The notes under the pieces: model-generated
Seen by the model: the letters and a program-made list of their open reading frames with translations, nothing else
Databases searched by the model: none
What the model was told of the DNA's origin: nothing
Assembly: GCF_011046735.1 (NCBI RefSeq)
Contig: NZ_CP049258.1
Location: 186,001-250,000 of the forward strand
Source: Nordella sp. HKS 07
GTDB lineage: Bacteria > Pseudomonadota > Alphaproteobacteria > Rhizobiales > Aestuariivirgaceae
Direction: 5' to 3'
Length of the DNA stretch: 64,000 bases
Shown here: positions 45,723-55,092 of the stretch, piece after piece
Numbering within the stretch: position 1 is the stretch's first letter
Layout: every line of letters begins with the position of its first letter
Made by a program: the position numbers and the translations under genes

Positions 45723-47072
45723 TCACTCCTGGAGTGATAGTCCCGGGTTCTTGACGCCAGCATCGACCTCGGCCTGGTAGAAGCGCGCGCTGACAAAGCC
45801 GAACAGCGTCCAGCCGGCAAAGACGCACAGGCCTCCGAGCATCAGCGCCTGCTCGCCCGAGCTGTAGAGCGCGTAGAAGCTGTAGGCGGTGGCGATCATG
45901 GCAATGATGTTGGTCACCAGCGCGGGGCCGGCCGGCACCCGCGCGATCTTCTGGATGGTGATGAGGGCCGCCATCGACATGACATAGGGCACCAGATTGG
46001 TCACCACCGCGAAGTCCACGATCTTCTGGAACTGGCTGCTCAGTTGTGGACTGATCGTCATCAGCGACAAGGCGATCTGTGCGACGAGCAGGACAAGCAT
46101 GCCGACGATCGGCGTGCCGGACTTGGTCGCCATCTTGAAGATCGGCAGGAAATAGCCGACATCGGCCGAGCTCTTGAACACCTGCGCCACAGTGAACTGC
46201 CAGCCGAGCAGCGAACCGATGCAGGCGATCACCATGGCCGTGGTGACGATCTGCCCGACCAGCGGCGAGAACATGGTGGAGAAGACGAGGCCGAAGGGCG
46301 CGTTGGATTGGGCGAGCTGGGCATTGGGGATGATGCCCGCGATGACATTGGTCGAGACGATGTAGATGATCGCCGCGCCGATCGTGCCGCCGAGCACCGC
46401 GATCGGGACGTCGCGCTCCGGATTCTCCGCCGCATCGGCATTGGCGCAGGCCGATTCGAGACCGAGAAAGGCCCAAAGCGTGATCGAGATCGAGCTGCCG
46501 ACCGCGGGCAGGAAGTCGAGATTGCGCGGGTTCCAGGCCTCCGTCCAGGTGGTGCCGCTGAACCAGAACCAGCCGAGGATCGCCACGGCGACCACAGGCC
46601 CGATGACGCCCCACACCGTGACCGCGCCGATACGGCCGGTGATGCGCGCGCCGCCGAAATTGGCGGCTGTCGTCACGATGAGAAGGATGATCGTCCAGAG
46701 GCAGGTCTGCAGCGGCGTGAGCGAGGTATTGAACAGCACCATGCCATAACCCACCGCGGTGATGGCGATGGCGACATTGGCGATGACCAGCGACACACCG
46801 TATGTGTAGTTCGCCATGAAATTGCCGGCCTTGCCGAAGGCATATTCGGCATAGCCGCCCATGCCGCCCGGCTTGCGGCTGAGCGTGCCGCAGCGCGCGA
46901 AGGCGTAAGCGAGAGCGAGCGAGCCGCCGGCCGTCACGAGCCAGGAATAGAGCGAGATCGTGCCGACTTCGGCGAGCTTGGACGGCAGCAGGATGATGCC
47001 GGAGCCGATCATGTTGACAGCTGTCAGGATGGTCAGCTGCCAGACATTCATCTTGGATTTTGATACGCTCAT
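45723..47072 (-). CDS. APC-family basic amino acid/polyamine antiporter (PotE/CadB/AdiC type)
   Basis: The product has 449 residues with twelve helices. NMIGSGIILLPSKLAEVGTI in helix 1 is the substrate-binding GSGI motif. GGMGGYAEYAFGKAGNFMAN and WAFLGLESACANADAAENPE are hallmarks of the AdiC/PotE/CadB group. It exchanges an amino acid for its decarboxylation product. It lies 26 bases after the Orn/Lys/Arg decarboxylase gene, the classical pairing for acid resistance or polyamine export; the exact pair (ornithine/putrescine, arginine/agmatine or lysine/cadaverine) is not decided. Confidence 0.92.
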   Translation of the reverse strand: MSVSKSKMNVWQLTILTAVNMIGSGIILLPSKLAEVGTISLYSWLVTAGGSLALAYAFARCGTLSRKPGGMGGYAEYAFGKAGNFMANYTYGVSLVIANVAIAITAVGYGMVLFNTSLTPLQTCLWTIILLIVTTAANFGGARITGRIGAVTVWGVIGPVVAVAILGWFWFSGTTWTEAWNPRNLDFLPAVGSSISITLWAFLGLESACANADAAENPERDVPIAVLGGTIGAAIIYIVSTNVIAGIIPNAQLAQSNAPFGLVFSTMFSPLVGQIVTTAMVIACIGSLLGWQFTVAQVFKSSADVGYFLPIFKMATKSGTPIVGMLVLLVAQIALSLMTISPQLSSQFQKIVDFAVVTNLVPYVMSMAALITIQKIARVPAGPALVTNIIAMIATAYSFYALYSSGEQALMLGGLCVFAGWTLFGFVSARFYQAEVDAGVKNPGLSLQE

Positions 47073-47098
47073 TCCCTGCCCCCTCTCGTCAGTCCGCC

Positions 47099-49390
47099 TC
47101 AGCGCAGACAGTAGATGCGGTAAACGCCATTCTCCACCTCGACCCCATGCGTGTCGTGGGTGAAGCCCGGAAAGCGCAGATCATAGGATTCCAGCGCCTT
47201 CAGATAGCCAAGCAGGGGCCCGTCGGCGGCGCCGGCATTCTCGCCGGGCATCAGCAGTGGAATTCCAGGCGGATAAGGCACGACGCCGGTGGCGACGGTG
47301 CGGCCGGCGAGTCCGGCGAGCGTCACCTGCTCGACATCGCCCTGAACCAGTCGCTCATAGGCGTTTACCGGGCTCATATCCGGACGCGGCAGGACCGAGA
47401 ATCCGGCCGCCATGTTGGCCGTGGTCTTGAGCTGGTCCATCGCCTGGAACATCGTGTCGGCGAGGTCCCTGAGCCCCATTCCCGTATAGCGGTCGGGATG
47501 ATCGGCGACGAGCGAGGGAATGGTGAATTCGAGCGACTGATTGGCGTCGTAGTCGCGCTTGAAGTCGCACAACGCGCTGACCAGCGAACCCCATTTGCCC
47601 TTGGTGACGCCGATCGAGAACAGGAACAGGATGGTGAAATCGGTCGTCTTCTCCACCACGATTCCGCGCGCGTCGAGATAGGCGGTGACGACGCTGGCCG
47701 GAATGCCGACCGGTATCAGCCCGCCGCCCGGTGCGACACCGGGCGTCACGATCGAAACCTTGATCGGATCGAGCATGCAATAGCCGTCCTCGATCTCACC
47801 GAAACCATGCCACGGCTCGCCTGGCTTCAGCACCCAGCAGGACGGGTCAGTGGTCAGCGCCTCGGCCGAAGCTTCGTGGAACAGGCTCGTGCGGCCGGTC
47901 TTGGGATCGCGCACCTTAGGCGGTTGCCAGCAATCGAAGAACCACTCGCCCTTGTCGGCGAACTCGTTGTTGAGCCGGGCGATCATCTGGCGGAAGGCCA
48001 CCGCTTCCTCGATCGATTCACTGGTCAGCGCCTGGCCGCCCGGCCCGTCCATCATCGCCGCCGAGACGTCGTTCGACGCGATGATCGGATAGCAGGGCGA
48101 GGTCGAGGCGTGCATCATGAACGTCTCGTTGAAGAGCCCGTGCGGAATGGGGCGCCTTCCGTCGCGCACATGGATGAAGGAGGCTTGCGACAGTGCCGCC
48201 AGCAGCTTGTGCGTCGACTGGGTGGCGAACACCGTGGGCTTGTCGGCAGTGTGATCGCGCGGATCGCCATGCATGCCGAACCGGTCGCGATAGATCGGAT
48301 TGAAGCGGGCATAGCCGTACCACGCTTCGTCGAAATGCAGGCGGTCGACACTGGCGCCGAGCAACTCCTCGAGCCGCGTCACATTGTAGCAAAGGCCGTC
48401 ATAGGTCGAATTGGTGATGATGGCGTGCTTCGGCTGCCGATCTTTCAGGCCGGCGGTGAGCGGATTGGCATCGATGGCCTGCCGGATCGCGACGGCGGTG
48501 AGCCGTTCCGGCGGGATTGGCCCGATGATGCCGTAATGGTTGCGCGTCGGCACGAGATAGGTCGGGATCGCGCCCGACATCGTCATCGCGTGCTCGGCCG
48601 ATTTATGGCAATTGCGATCGCACAGCGCGATCTGGTCGCGGCTGACGCTCGCCATCAGGATCACCCGGTTCGAGGTCGATGAGCCGTTGGTGACGTGATA
48701 GCTGCGATGCGAGCCGAACACGCGCGCGGCGTATTTCTCGCTGGCGCCGATGGGGCCCGAATGATCGAGAAGCGAGCCGAGCTCGCCCACCGAGATCGAG
48801 AGATCGGAGCGCAGCAGCCTTTCCCCGAAGAACTCGAAGAAGGCGCGCCCAGGCGGTGACTTGAGAAAGCCGGTGCCCCCGGTATGGCCTGGCGTGTGCC
48901 AGGAGTATTCGTGCACCGTCGCGAATTTGGCGAGTGCGGCGAACATCGGCGGCAGCACGGTGCCGCGATAGCGCAGGATCGCCGCCTCGATCCGCCCACC
49001 GACGAAATCGACAGTGTCCTCGAGCATCCAGACGAAATCACTGACCTTTGACATGATGCTGGCCGGCACGGTCGAGGCGACGCTGCGGTCGGCGAGGAGA
49101 AAGACCGGGATAGTGGCGTTACGCTGACGCACAGCCTCGACGACAGAGGCCGAGAGATCGTGTCCTTCGGGACCCAGATCCCAGTCGAGAAGAATGCATT
49201 GCAAAGCGGGATCCGAGCGGATGATCGCAATGGCATCATCGGCGGCCGTGGCGGTGACGACCTCGACATCCCTGCGTTCGAGTTCCGCTACAAGGCCTCG
49301 CACGGCACTGCCGGCGGCGCTCTGCTCAGATAATTCGTCATCGACGACGAGAGCCTTTAATCCAAGAGTACGCCGCGCGGATGCAGTCAT
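47099..49390 (-). CDS. Orn/Lys/Arg decarboxylase, PLP-dependent
   Basis: The product has 763 residues. The N-terminal 130 residues form a receiver-like wing domain (LKALVVDDEL; CILLDWDLGP). The catalytic core begins near HEYSWHTPGHTGGTGF. The PLP Lys is K395 in ATQSTHKLLAALSQAS. HFDEAWYGYARF gives the Asp that contacts the PLP nitrogen. The C-terminal domain has PYPPGIPLLMPGE. It belongs to the large inducible decarboxylase group; substrate among ornithine, lysine and arginine is not resolved. It is paired with the antiporter downstream. Consumption of a proton per turnover would raise cytoplasmic pH. Confidence 0.94.
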   Translation of the reverse strand: MTASARRTLGLKALVVDDELSEQSAAGSAVRGLVAELERRDVEVVTATAADDAIAIIRSDPALQCILLDWDLGPEGHDLSASVVEAVRQRNATIPVFLLADRSVASTVPASIMSKVSDFVWMLEDTVDFVGGRIEAAILRYRGTVLPPMFAALAKFATVHEYSWHTPGHTGGTGFLKSPPGRAFFEFFGERLLRSDLSISVGELGSLLDHSGPIGASEKYAARVFGSHRSYHVTNGSSTSNRVILMASVSRDQIALCDRNCHKSAEHAMTMSGAIPTYLVPTRNHYGIIGPIPPERLTAVAIRQAIDANPLTAGLKDRQPKHAIITNSTYDGLCYNVTRLEELLGASVDRLHFDEAWYGYARFNPIYRDRFGMHGDPRDHTADKPTVFATQSTHKLLAALSQASFIHVRDGRRPIPHGLFNETFMMHASTSPCYPIIASNDVSAAMMDGPGGQALTSESIEEAVAFRQMIARLNNEFADKGEWFFDCWQPPKVRDPKTGRTSLFHEASAEALTTDPSCWVLKPGEPWHGFGEIEDGYCMLDPIKVSIVTPGVAPGGGLIPVGIPASVVTAYLDARGIVVEKTTDFTILFLFSIGVTKGKWGSLVSALCDFKRDYDANQSLEFTIPSLVADHPDRYTGMGLRDLADTMFQAMDQLKTTANMAAGFSVLPRPDMSPVNAYERLVQGDVEQVTLAGLAGRTVATGVVPYPPGIPLLMPGENAGAADGPLLGYLKALESYDLRFPGFTHDTHGVEVENGVYRIYCLR

Positions 49391-49509
49391 GGCTTTCTCC
49401 TTTTGAAGCGGAGTATGATCCTGCCGGCTAGGCTACACAAGATTCCTCTCACTTGCGTGACGTTCTGTCGCTCATTAGCGACAACGGAATATTCTATGAA
49501 AATCCAAAC

Positions 49510-49869
49510 TTAATAGAGTCGGCCGCCATTCGGTACCGGGCGTTCGATCGCCGCGAGCACGACCTCGCCATCGCCATCTGGGAAACCCAGCGTCAGAACT
49601 TCCGACATGAATTTACCGATCTGCCGTGGCGGGAAATTGATCACCGCCGCGACTTGTCGCCCCACCAGCTCATCGAGTTTGTAATGTCTGGTGATCTGAG
49701 CGGAGGATTTCTTTACGCCGATCTCGGGGCCGAAATCGATCTTCAGCTTGAAGGCGGGCTTGCGTGCTTCCGGAAAGGGCTCCACCTCGATGATGGTCCC
49801 TGCCCTGATATCGACTTTGAGAAAATCGTCGAAGCTGATCGGCGCTGGCTTGTCAGTCGGCTGTGTCAT
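49510..49869 (-). CDS. csaA: CsaA-type tRNA-binding domain protein
   Basis: The product has 119 residues from ATG 49869 ([16 protein letters not shown]). [20 protein letters not shown] is the start of the OB-fold tRNA-binding domain shared with the C-terminus of MetG, and [20 protein letters not shown] and SEVLTLGF are CsaA marks. CsaA is a dimeric chaperone-like tRNA-binding protein. It overlaps the end of the TetR gene by 17 bases, so translation is probably coupled. Confidence 0.92.
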   Translation of the reverse strand: MTQPTDKPAPISFDDFLKVDIRAGTIIEVEPFPEARKPAFKLKIDFGPEIGVKKSSAQITRHYKLDELVGRQVAAVINFPPRQIGKFMSEVLTLGFPDGDGEVVLAAIERPVPNGGRLY

Positions 49870-50509
49870 GGGCCTGTGTCTTGGTTGTCCGCTCTTCCCT
49901 GAAGCTGCGGAAGACGCGGGCGAAGCCAGAGCACAGGGCGACCGGCGTTTCAAGCCGTTTCATCAGCGCCTCGCCGTCGCGCAATTTGCGGTCGAGCGCC
50001 GCCATGGTGCGCGCGAGTCCTTGATCGTCATCCTTGAGCCATATCATCAGCGTGTCGGCGGCGATCTTGGCGAGCCCCAGCCGCGCCGCATCACCTCTGA
50101 AACCGGAGAGCTTTATATCCGCCGCTGCCAGCATCCAGCCCTGGGTGACCAGCGACGACGCCAGGAGCGCCAGCCATTCGACTGGACCATCAGCCGGCGC
50201 TTTCACGATGCTGGCGATCGCCGACTTGTGAGGCGCCAGCAATTCGAAGCGGCGCAGCATGATGTCGAAGAGCCGGTCATGCGCGTCGCCCTCGACCGGA
50301 TCGGCGGCAAGCGAGCTGAGAAGCTGGCTGTCCAGGCGGCGCGCGAAGGCGTCCAGTATGTCGGGCTTCCCGGATACGTGGCGCGCCAGCTCGGCGAGGC
50401 TCACGCCCGCGGCCTCGGCGATGGCGCCGAGCGTGATTTCCGGCCACGGCCGCTCGGCCGCCAGGCGAAGGGCTGCGTCGACGATGAGATCGCGCGTCTC
50501 AGTGCTCAT
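49853..50509 (-). CDS. TetR-family-like transcriptional regulator
   Basis: The product has 218 residues from ATG 50509 ([20 protein letters not shown]). The N-terminal HTH reads [20 protein letters not shown], then [14 protein letters not shown], as in TetR proteins. The C-terminal helical region (ASLVTQG...[20 protein letters not shown]) resembles COQ9-like folds, a TetR relative that binds lipids, so a ubiquinone-related role is possible. It lies between proC and csaA on the same strand. Confidence 0.82.
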   Translation of the reverse strand: MSTETRDLIVDAALRLAAERPWPEITLGAIAEAAGVSLAELARHVSGKPDILDAFARRLDSQLLSSLAADPVEGDAHDRLFDIMLRRFELLAPHKSAIASIVKAPADGPVEWLALLASSLVTQGWMLAAADIKLSGFRGDAARLGLAKIAADTLMIWLKDDDQGLARTMAALDRKLRDGEALMKRLETPVALCSGFARVFRSFREERTTKTQAHDTAD

Positions 50510-50540
50510 AAAGCGAGTGTAGCGGAGCCTTGGGCCGCCG

Positions 50541-51362
50541 TCAGCTTGCCAATTCACGCGAGCGGCGGGTTGCCGCATCGACGGCCTTCTCCATCAGGGG
50601 AGAAAGACCGTCCTCGGCCATCAGAACCTGCAGGGCCGCATAGGTGGTGCCCTTGGGCGAGGTCACATTCTGCCGCAGCGTTGCGGCCGGAAGCCCGCTC
50701 ACCCGCATGAGCTCACCCGAGCCCGCGACCGTGGCGCGCGCCAGCTGCGTCGCGATGTCCTCCGGCAAGCCCATGGCGACGCCCGCTTTCGCCAGGCACT
50801 CGGTGAGATAAAAGACATAGGCCGGGCCCGAGCCCGACACCGCTGTCACCGCATCGATGAGCGCCTCGTCGTCGACGGTCACCACTTCGCCGATCGCCGA
50901 CAGCAATTCCCTGGCGAGCGCGATCTGGGCCGCAGACACATTCTCATTGGCCGCCATGGCGGTGATGCCGCGCCCGACCGCCGCCGGCGTGTTCGGGATG
51001 GTGCGGATGATCGCGGCATCGGCGCCGAAATGGCGGGCGAAGGAAGCGATGGTCTTGCCCGCCGCCACCGAGACGACCAGCGGTCGTGAGGCCTTCAGCG
51101 ACGCGACGCCCGGCAGCACGTCCTCCATGATCTGCGGCTTGACCGCGACGAGCACGACCTCGGCGTCCTTGATCGTCGCGACCGCCGGATTGTGCCGGAT
51201 GCCATGCTTCTGAAGCAGCGCCAGGATCTCGGCGGGCGGTGCCGGATCGAGCGCCACCACCTGCTCGGGCCTGACGCCGCTCTTGAGCCACCCTTCCAGC
51301 ATGGCGCCGCCCATCTTGCCGCAGCCGACCAGCACCAGTGTGCCTGTGAGGGAAATGCTCAT
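50541..51362 (-). CDS. proC: pyrroline-5-carboxylate reductase
   Basis: The product has 273 residues. VLVGCGKMGGAMLEGWLKSG is the NADPH-binding Rossmann motif. RTIPNTPAAVGRGITAMAAN and VDEEALIDAVTAVSGSGPAYVF (seen as DDEALIDAVTAVSGSG) are the ProC signature. It reduces P5C to proline, the last step of proline synthesis. Its ATG overlaps the stop of the YbjN-like gene (ATGA). Confidence 0.96.
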   Translation of the reverse strand: MSISLTGTLVLVGCGKMGGAMLEGWLKSGVRPEQVVALDPAPPAEILALLQKHGIRHNPAVATIKDAEVVLVAVKPQIMEDVLPGVASLKASRPLVVSVAAGKTIASFARHFGADAAIIRTIPNTPAAVGRGITAMAANENVSAAQIALARELLSAIGEVVTVDDEALIDAVTAVSGSGPAYVFYLTECLAKAGVAMGLPEDIATQLARATVAGSGELMRVSGLPAATLRQNVTSPKGTTYAALQVLMAEDGLSPLMEKAVDAATRRSRELAS

Positions 51363-51862
51363 GCCTCACCCATCGTGTCGAGAAGGCTCGCCTCGAGCGC
51401 TTCCTCGGCGCTCTTGCCGGCCCAGATGACGAATTGCAGCGACGGGAAATAGCGCTCGCAGGTCTCGATGGCGACGCGGATAAGCGCCTCGCATTGCGCG
51501 TCGGTGGCATGAGCGCCACCCGCCAGCATGAGGCTGTTTCGCAACAGGACCGAGCCGTCCTGCCGCCAGATATCGAAATGGCCGAAATAGAGCTGCTCAT
51601 TGACGAGATTCAGGAGCCGGCCGATTTCCTCGCGCCGCGGCGGCGGCACCTTGAGGTCGTAGCTGCAGGCGATATGCAGGCTCTCGAAATCCTCGCGCCA
51701 ATGGATCGAGATGCTCATGTCGCCCCAGGTGGCGGCGACGATCATGTTCACTTCGTCTTCCGCCGACCGGTCGATGAACCATTCATGGCCATGTGCGATC
51801 TGCTCGACACGGTCGAGCGGGTTGGACGTATCCTTAAAGAGCGATTGCAGGCTCGCCATCAT
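51359..51862 (-). CDS. YbjN domain-containing protein
   Basis: The product has 167 residues from the double ATG at 51862/51859 (MMASLQSLFKD), with GGAAATA before it. DISIHWREDFESLHIACSYD-type strands, RREEIGRLLNLVNEQLYFGH and FDIWRQDGSVLLRNSLML form the YbjN/type III secretion chaperone-like fold common in alphaproteobacteria. Molecular role unknown; chaperone-like binding is inferred from the fold. It overlaps the proC start by four bases, a pairing often seen in Rhizobiales. Confidence 0.85.
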   Translation of the reverse strand: MMASLQSLFKDTSNPLDRVEQIAHGHEWFIDRSAEDEVNMIVAATWGDMSISIHWREDFESLHIACSYDLKVPPPRREEIGRLLNLVNEQLYFGHFDIWRQDGSVLLRNSLMLAGGAHATDAQCEALIRVAIETCERYFPSLQFVIWAGKSAEEALEASLLDTMGEA

Positions 51863-51993
51863 TATTTCCCAGTGACGAATCAACTCGTCGGTCCCTGGGA
51901 GACCGTGCCCAAGCGTTTGAGTCGCATCAAGATGGCATTAACCATGGAGGTGATTCCTCCACAGCGGATTTCATTGATAGACGCTCGTTCGAG

Positions 51994-52037
51994 GCATCCG
52001 CCCGAGAATTGTGCGCGGTTTTCGGATAGACCGATGC
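51994..52037. repeat. degenerate RIME-like palindrome
   Basis: GCATCCGCCCGAGAA and TTCGGATAGACCGATGC form an imperfect 44-base palindrome. It keeps the GAGAATTGTGCGCGGTTTTCGG core of the copies at 5605 and 17780. It lies between ybjN and ubiK. Confidence 0.65.
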
Positions 52038-52046
52038 GAGATAGCT

Positions 52047-52358
52047 TTAGTGAGCAGCGGCCGCGCTATCGCCGGATTGCTCCTTCGCGGAGCTGGCCGT
52101 CGGCGGCTCAATGCCGAGTCGCGCCTCGAGCACCGCAATGCGCTCATTGAGGCGATCATTCTCCTCGCGCGCCTTTTGCGCCATTTCGCGCACGACCTCG
52201 AAGTCCTCGCGCTTGACGACGCCCACATCGTTGAGCACGCGCTCGACCTGAGCCTTCACCAGCGTGTCGATCTCGCGGCGCACACCTTGCGCGGCGCCGG
52301 CCGCATTGGTCGCGAGCTTGGCGAGCTCATCGAAGAACCGGGATGATGTCGTGGTCAT
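52047..52358 (-). CDS. ubiK: ubiquinone biosynthesis accessory factor UbiK (BMFP family)
   Basis: The product has 103 residues. RFFDELAKLATNAAGAAQGV is the amphipathic N-terminal helix of the family. VVKREDFEVVREMAQKAREE then runs into a coiled coil (NDRLNERIAVLEARLG). The tail is low-complexity Ser/Ala. UbiK assists aerobic ubiquinone synthesis and binds lipid as a trimer. It is divergent from lgt, a conserved arrangement in alphaproteobacteria. Confidence 0.88.
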   Translation of the reverse strand: MTTTSSRFFDELAKLATNAAGAAQGVRREIDTLVKAQVERVLNDVGVVKREDFEVVREMAQKAREENDRLNERIAVLEARLGIEPPTASSAKEQSGDSAAAAH

Positions 52359-52453
52359 GGGTCACGCTCCTGTGGCCCTTCAATTAAGTGTGAGCGAGGC
52401 GCAATTCAAGGGTGGCTTGACCAATCACTGCCGGACGGCCAGTTTCACCCGCC

Positions 52454-53257
52454 ATGCTCGAATTCCCCAATATCGACCCCGTCGCCTTTTCCATCGGCCC
52501 TTTTGCCGTGCGCTGGTATGCGCTCGCCTATATCGCCGCCCTCCTCTTCGCCATCTGGTATGCCAAGCGGCTCGTAAGCACCCAGGCACTATGGGCTGGG
52601 CGCCAGCCGACCGCCACGCCGTCCCAGATCGATGACCTCTTTGTCTGGATCGCGCTCGGCGTGATCCTCGGTGGCCGGCTCGGCTATGTGCTTTTCTATA
52701 ATCCGCTGCACTTCCTCACCAATCCGCTCGACATCTTCCGCATGTGGGAAGGCGGCATGTCTTTCCATGGCGGATTTCTCGGCGTGGTCGTGGCGCTGTA
52801 CGCCTTTGGCAAGAAGCATGGCATGACGCTCGATCGCCTTCTCGATCTCGGCGCCGCTGCCACACCGGTTGGCCTGGGCCTCGGACGGCTCGCCAATTTC
52901 ATCAATGGTGAGCTCTACGGGCGGGCGGGCAGTGCGCCCTGGACGATGATCTTCCCGAATGATCCGCTCCAGGTTCCGCGCCATCCAAGCCAGCTCTATG
53001 AGGCGGCCCTCGAGGGCCTGGTGCTCTTCCTCGTCATCCGCATTGCCACGCATCGCTATCAGGCGCTGAGTCATCCGGGCCGCGCTTCCGGCCTCTTCGC
53101 CCTGGGATACGGCCTGTCGCGCATCATCGTGGAATTCTTCCGCGAGCCCGACGCACAGCTTGGGTACTTCTGCGGCTTCATCACCATGGGCATGATCCTG
53201 TCCCTGCCGCTGGTCGCCATCGGCATCTGGCTGCTCGTGCGCTCGCGTCGGACATGA
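52454..53257 (+). CDS. lgt: prolipoprotein diacylglyceryl transferase
   Basis: The product has 267 residues with seven membrane helices. GGRLGYVLFYNP and GGMSFHGGFLGVVVALYAFG contain the key His. GLGLGRLANFINGELYGR is the Lgt signature with the essential Arg, and RHPSQLYEA follows. It attaches diacylglycerol from phosphatidylglycerol to the lipobox Cys of prolipoproteins. It heads lgt-midA-pgeF, each overlapping the next as ATGA. Confidence 0.97.
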   Translation: MLEFPNIDPVAFSIGPFAVRWYALAYIAALLFAIWYAKRLVSTQALWAGRQPTATPSQIDDLFVWIALGVILGGRLGYVLFYNPLHFLTNPLDIFRMWEGGMSFHGGFLGVVVALYAFGKKHGMTLDRLLDLGAAATPVGLGLGRLANFINGELYGRAGSAPWTMIFPNDPLQVPRHPSQLYEAALEGLVLFLVIRIATHRYQALSHPGRASGLFALGYGLSRIIVEFFREPDAQLGYFCGFITMGMILSLPLVAIGIWLLVRSRRT

Positions 53258-54321
53258 GAAAGCCGACACCGCTCGAGACTCTCATCATCGCGATGATCCG
53301 CGAGGACGGGCCGATGCCGCTCGATCGCTACATGGCGCTCTGCCTCGGCCATCCGGTCCATGGCTACTACATGTCGCGCGATCCCTTCGGCCCTGAGGGC
53401 GACTTCATCACCGCGCCGGAAATCTCGCAGATTTTCGGTGAGCTCATTGGCATCTGGGCCGCCGCCGCCTTTCAGGCCCTGGGCGCCCCCGCAGCCTTTC
53501 ACCTCGTCGAGCTCGGTCCCGGTCGCGGCACGCTGATGAGCGACATCCTACGTTCCAGCCATGTCATGCCCGGCTTCCGCGACGCCGCACGCATCCATCT
53601 CGTCGAGACGAGCCCCGCCTTGCGCAAACAGCAGGCCGATAGGCTCGGTACCGGAGTCATCTGGCATGAGAGCATTGCGACCCTCCCCGAGGGCCCGGCG
53701 ATCGTCATCGCCAACGAGTTCTTCGACGCGCTGCCGATTCGCCAGTTTGAGGCCCGCGATAGACAATGGATGGAACGTCGTGTCGGTCTCGGCGCCGATG
53801 GCGGTATGGTCGTCGGACTTGCGGCGCAACAGCTCGACCGGCCGCCGGCCGCCGACGGAACGATCCTTGAGATGGGCTCCTCGCGTGACGACATCGCCCG
53901 GGAACTTGGCGCTCGCTTCGTCGCCGGGCCGGGGGCCGCGCTCATTATCGATTACGGCCATGTCGCTTCCGGCTTCGGCGACACGCTGCAGGCGGTCCGC
54001 CGCCACAAATTCTGCAGCATCCTCGACCGCCCGGGCGAAGCCGATCTCACCTCGCACGTCGACTTCGAAAGTCTGCGGAACGCCCTTGCCCAAGGCGGCG
54101 CTGTCACGCATGGCCCCATCACCCAGCGGCAGTTCCTGCTGAGCATGGGACTCGAAGCGCGCGCCTCCCTCCTTAGCCAGAGAGCCAAGCTCAATGAACG
54201 CAAGGTCATCGGCCGCGCCGTCGAACGGCTTGCCGGGGACAATCAAATGGGTAACCTGTTCAAGGTCATGGCGGCCACTTCGCCCGGACTTTCCACCCCT
54301 TATCCCTTTGGTTCGCGATGA
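53254..54321 (+). CDS. SAM-dependent methyltransferase, MidA/NDUFAF7 family
   Basis: The product has 355 residues. GYYMSRDPFGPEGDFITAPE and SQIFGELIGIW are the family start. VELGPGRGTLMSDILR is the SAM motif and VIANEFFDALPIRQFE the motif IV region. The mitochondrial relative NDUFAF7 methylates an Arg of complex I subunit NDUFS2; the bacterial role is probably the same but unproved. It overlaps both lgt and pgeF by four bases. Confidence 0.93.
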   Translation: MRKPTPLETLIIAMIREDGPMPLDRYMALCLGHPVHGYYMSRDPFGPEGDFITAPEISQIFGELIGIWAAAAFQALGAPAAFHLVELGPGRGTLMSDILRSSHVMPGFRDAARIHLVETSPALRKQQADRLGTGVIWHESIATLPEGPAIVIANEFFDALPIRQFEARDRQWMERRVGLGADGGMVVGLAAQQLDRPPAADGTILEMGSSRDDIARELGARFVAGPGAALIIDYGHVASGFGDTLQAVRRHKFCSILDRPGEADLTSHVDFESLRNALAQGGAVTHGPITQRQFLLSMGLEARASLLSQRAKLNERKVIGRAVERLAGDNQMGNLFKVMAATSPGLSTPYPFGSR

Positions 54322-55088
54322 TCGAAGCTTCCGACCTCAAATCCTCGACCGGCCTGCGCCACGGCTTCTTCACCCGCCAGGGCGGCCACTCGGCGGGTCT
54401 CTTCGCCTCCCTCAATTGCGGCTTCGGGTCGGGCGACGACAAGCCGACCGTGGCCCGGAACCGAGCGACCGCGGGTGATGCGCTCGGTGTTTCCGCGAGT
54501 CACCTGCTTACCGTGTGGCAATGGCATAGCCCCGACGTGATCGTCGCCGATGCGCCATGGGATCCGCTGGCAGCGCCCAAAGGCGATGCCATCGTCACCG
54601 CGAAACGCGGCCTTGCGGTCGCGGTGCTCACCGCCGACTGCGCGCCACTCCTTTTCGCTGATACGGAAGCGGGCGTCATCGGCGCTGCCCATGCCGGCTG
54701 GAAGGGCGCGCTCGCCGGCGTCAGCGATGCGACCATTGCCGCCATGGAGAAGCTTGGCGCACGGCGCCGGCGCATCACCGCGATCATCGGACCGACAATT
54801 TCGCAGCCCGCTTACGAGGTCGGCCCGGAATTCCCGGCGCCCTTCCTCGCCCAGGATGCGGACAATGCCGATTTCTTCGCCTCGTCCGGAACGGCGCGCC
54901 ACCACATGTTCGATCTGCCCGGCTATCTCGCCCGGCGCATGACCGGACTGGGGATTGGCAAGGTGGTCGATCTAGGGCTCTGCACCTATTCCGACGAGGA
55001 TCGGTTCTACAGCTATCGCCGCGCCACCCATCGCCGTGAGCAGGACTATGGCCGGCAAATCTCGGCGATCGTCTTGAACGCGGATTAG
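54318..55088 (+). CDS. pgeF: YfiH/PgeF-family purine nucleoside phosphorylase / polyphenol oxidase-like
   Basis: The product has 256 residues. HGFFTRQGG at the start, WQWHSPDV with the first His, LTADCAPLLFAD with the Cys, and AHAGWKGALAGV with the second His give the zinc site of the family. RREQDYGRQISAIVL ends the protein. Members phosphorolyse or deaminate purine nucleosides, and PgeF corrects mis-incorporated residues in peptidoglycan precursors. It overlaps midA. Confidence 0.93.
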   Translation: MIEASDLKSSTGLRHGFFTRQGGHSAGLFASLNCGFGSGDDKPTVARNRATAGDALGVSASHLLTVWQWHSPDVIVADAPWDPLAAPKGDAIVTAKRGLAVAVLTADCAPLLFADTEAGVIGAAHAGWKGALAGVSDATIAAMEKLGARRRRITAIIGPTISQPAYEVGPEFPAPFLAQDADNADFFASSGTARHHMFDLPGYLARRMTGLGIGKVVDLGLCTYSDEDRFYSYRRATHRREQDYGRQISAIVLNAD

Positions 55089-55092
55089 CGAC

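Noticed and set aside
47060-48682. 540-codon plus-strand frame opposite the decarboxylase
   Set aside because: It is antisense to a gene with a definite PLP-lysine motif and has no domain of its own.
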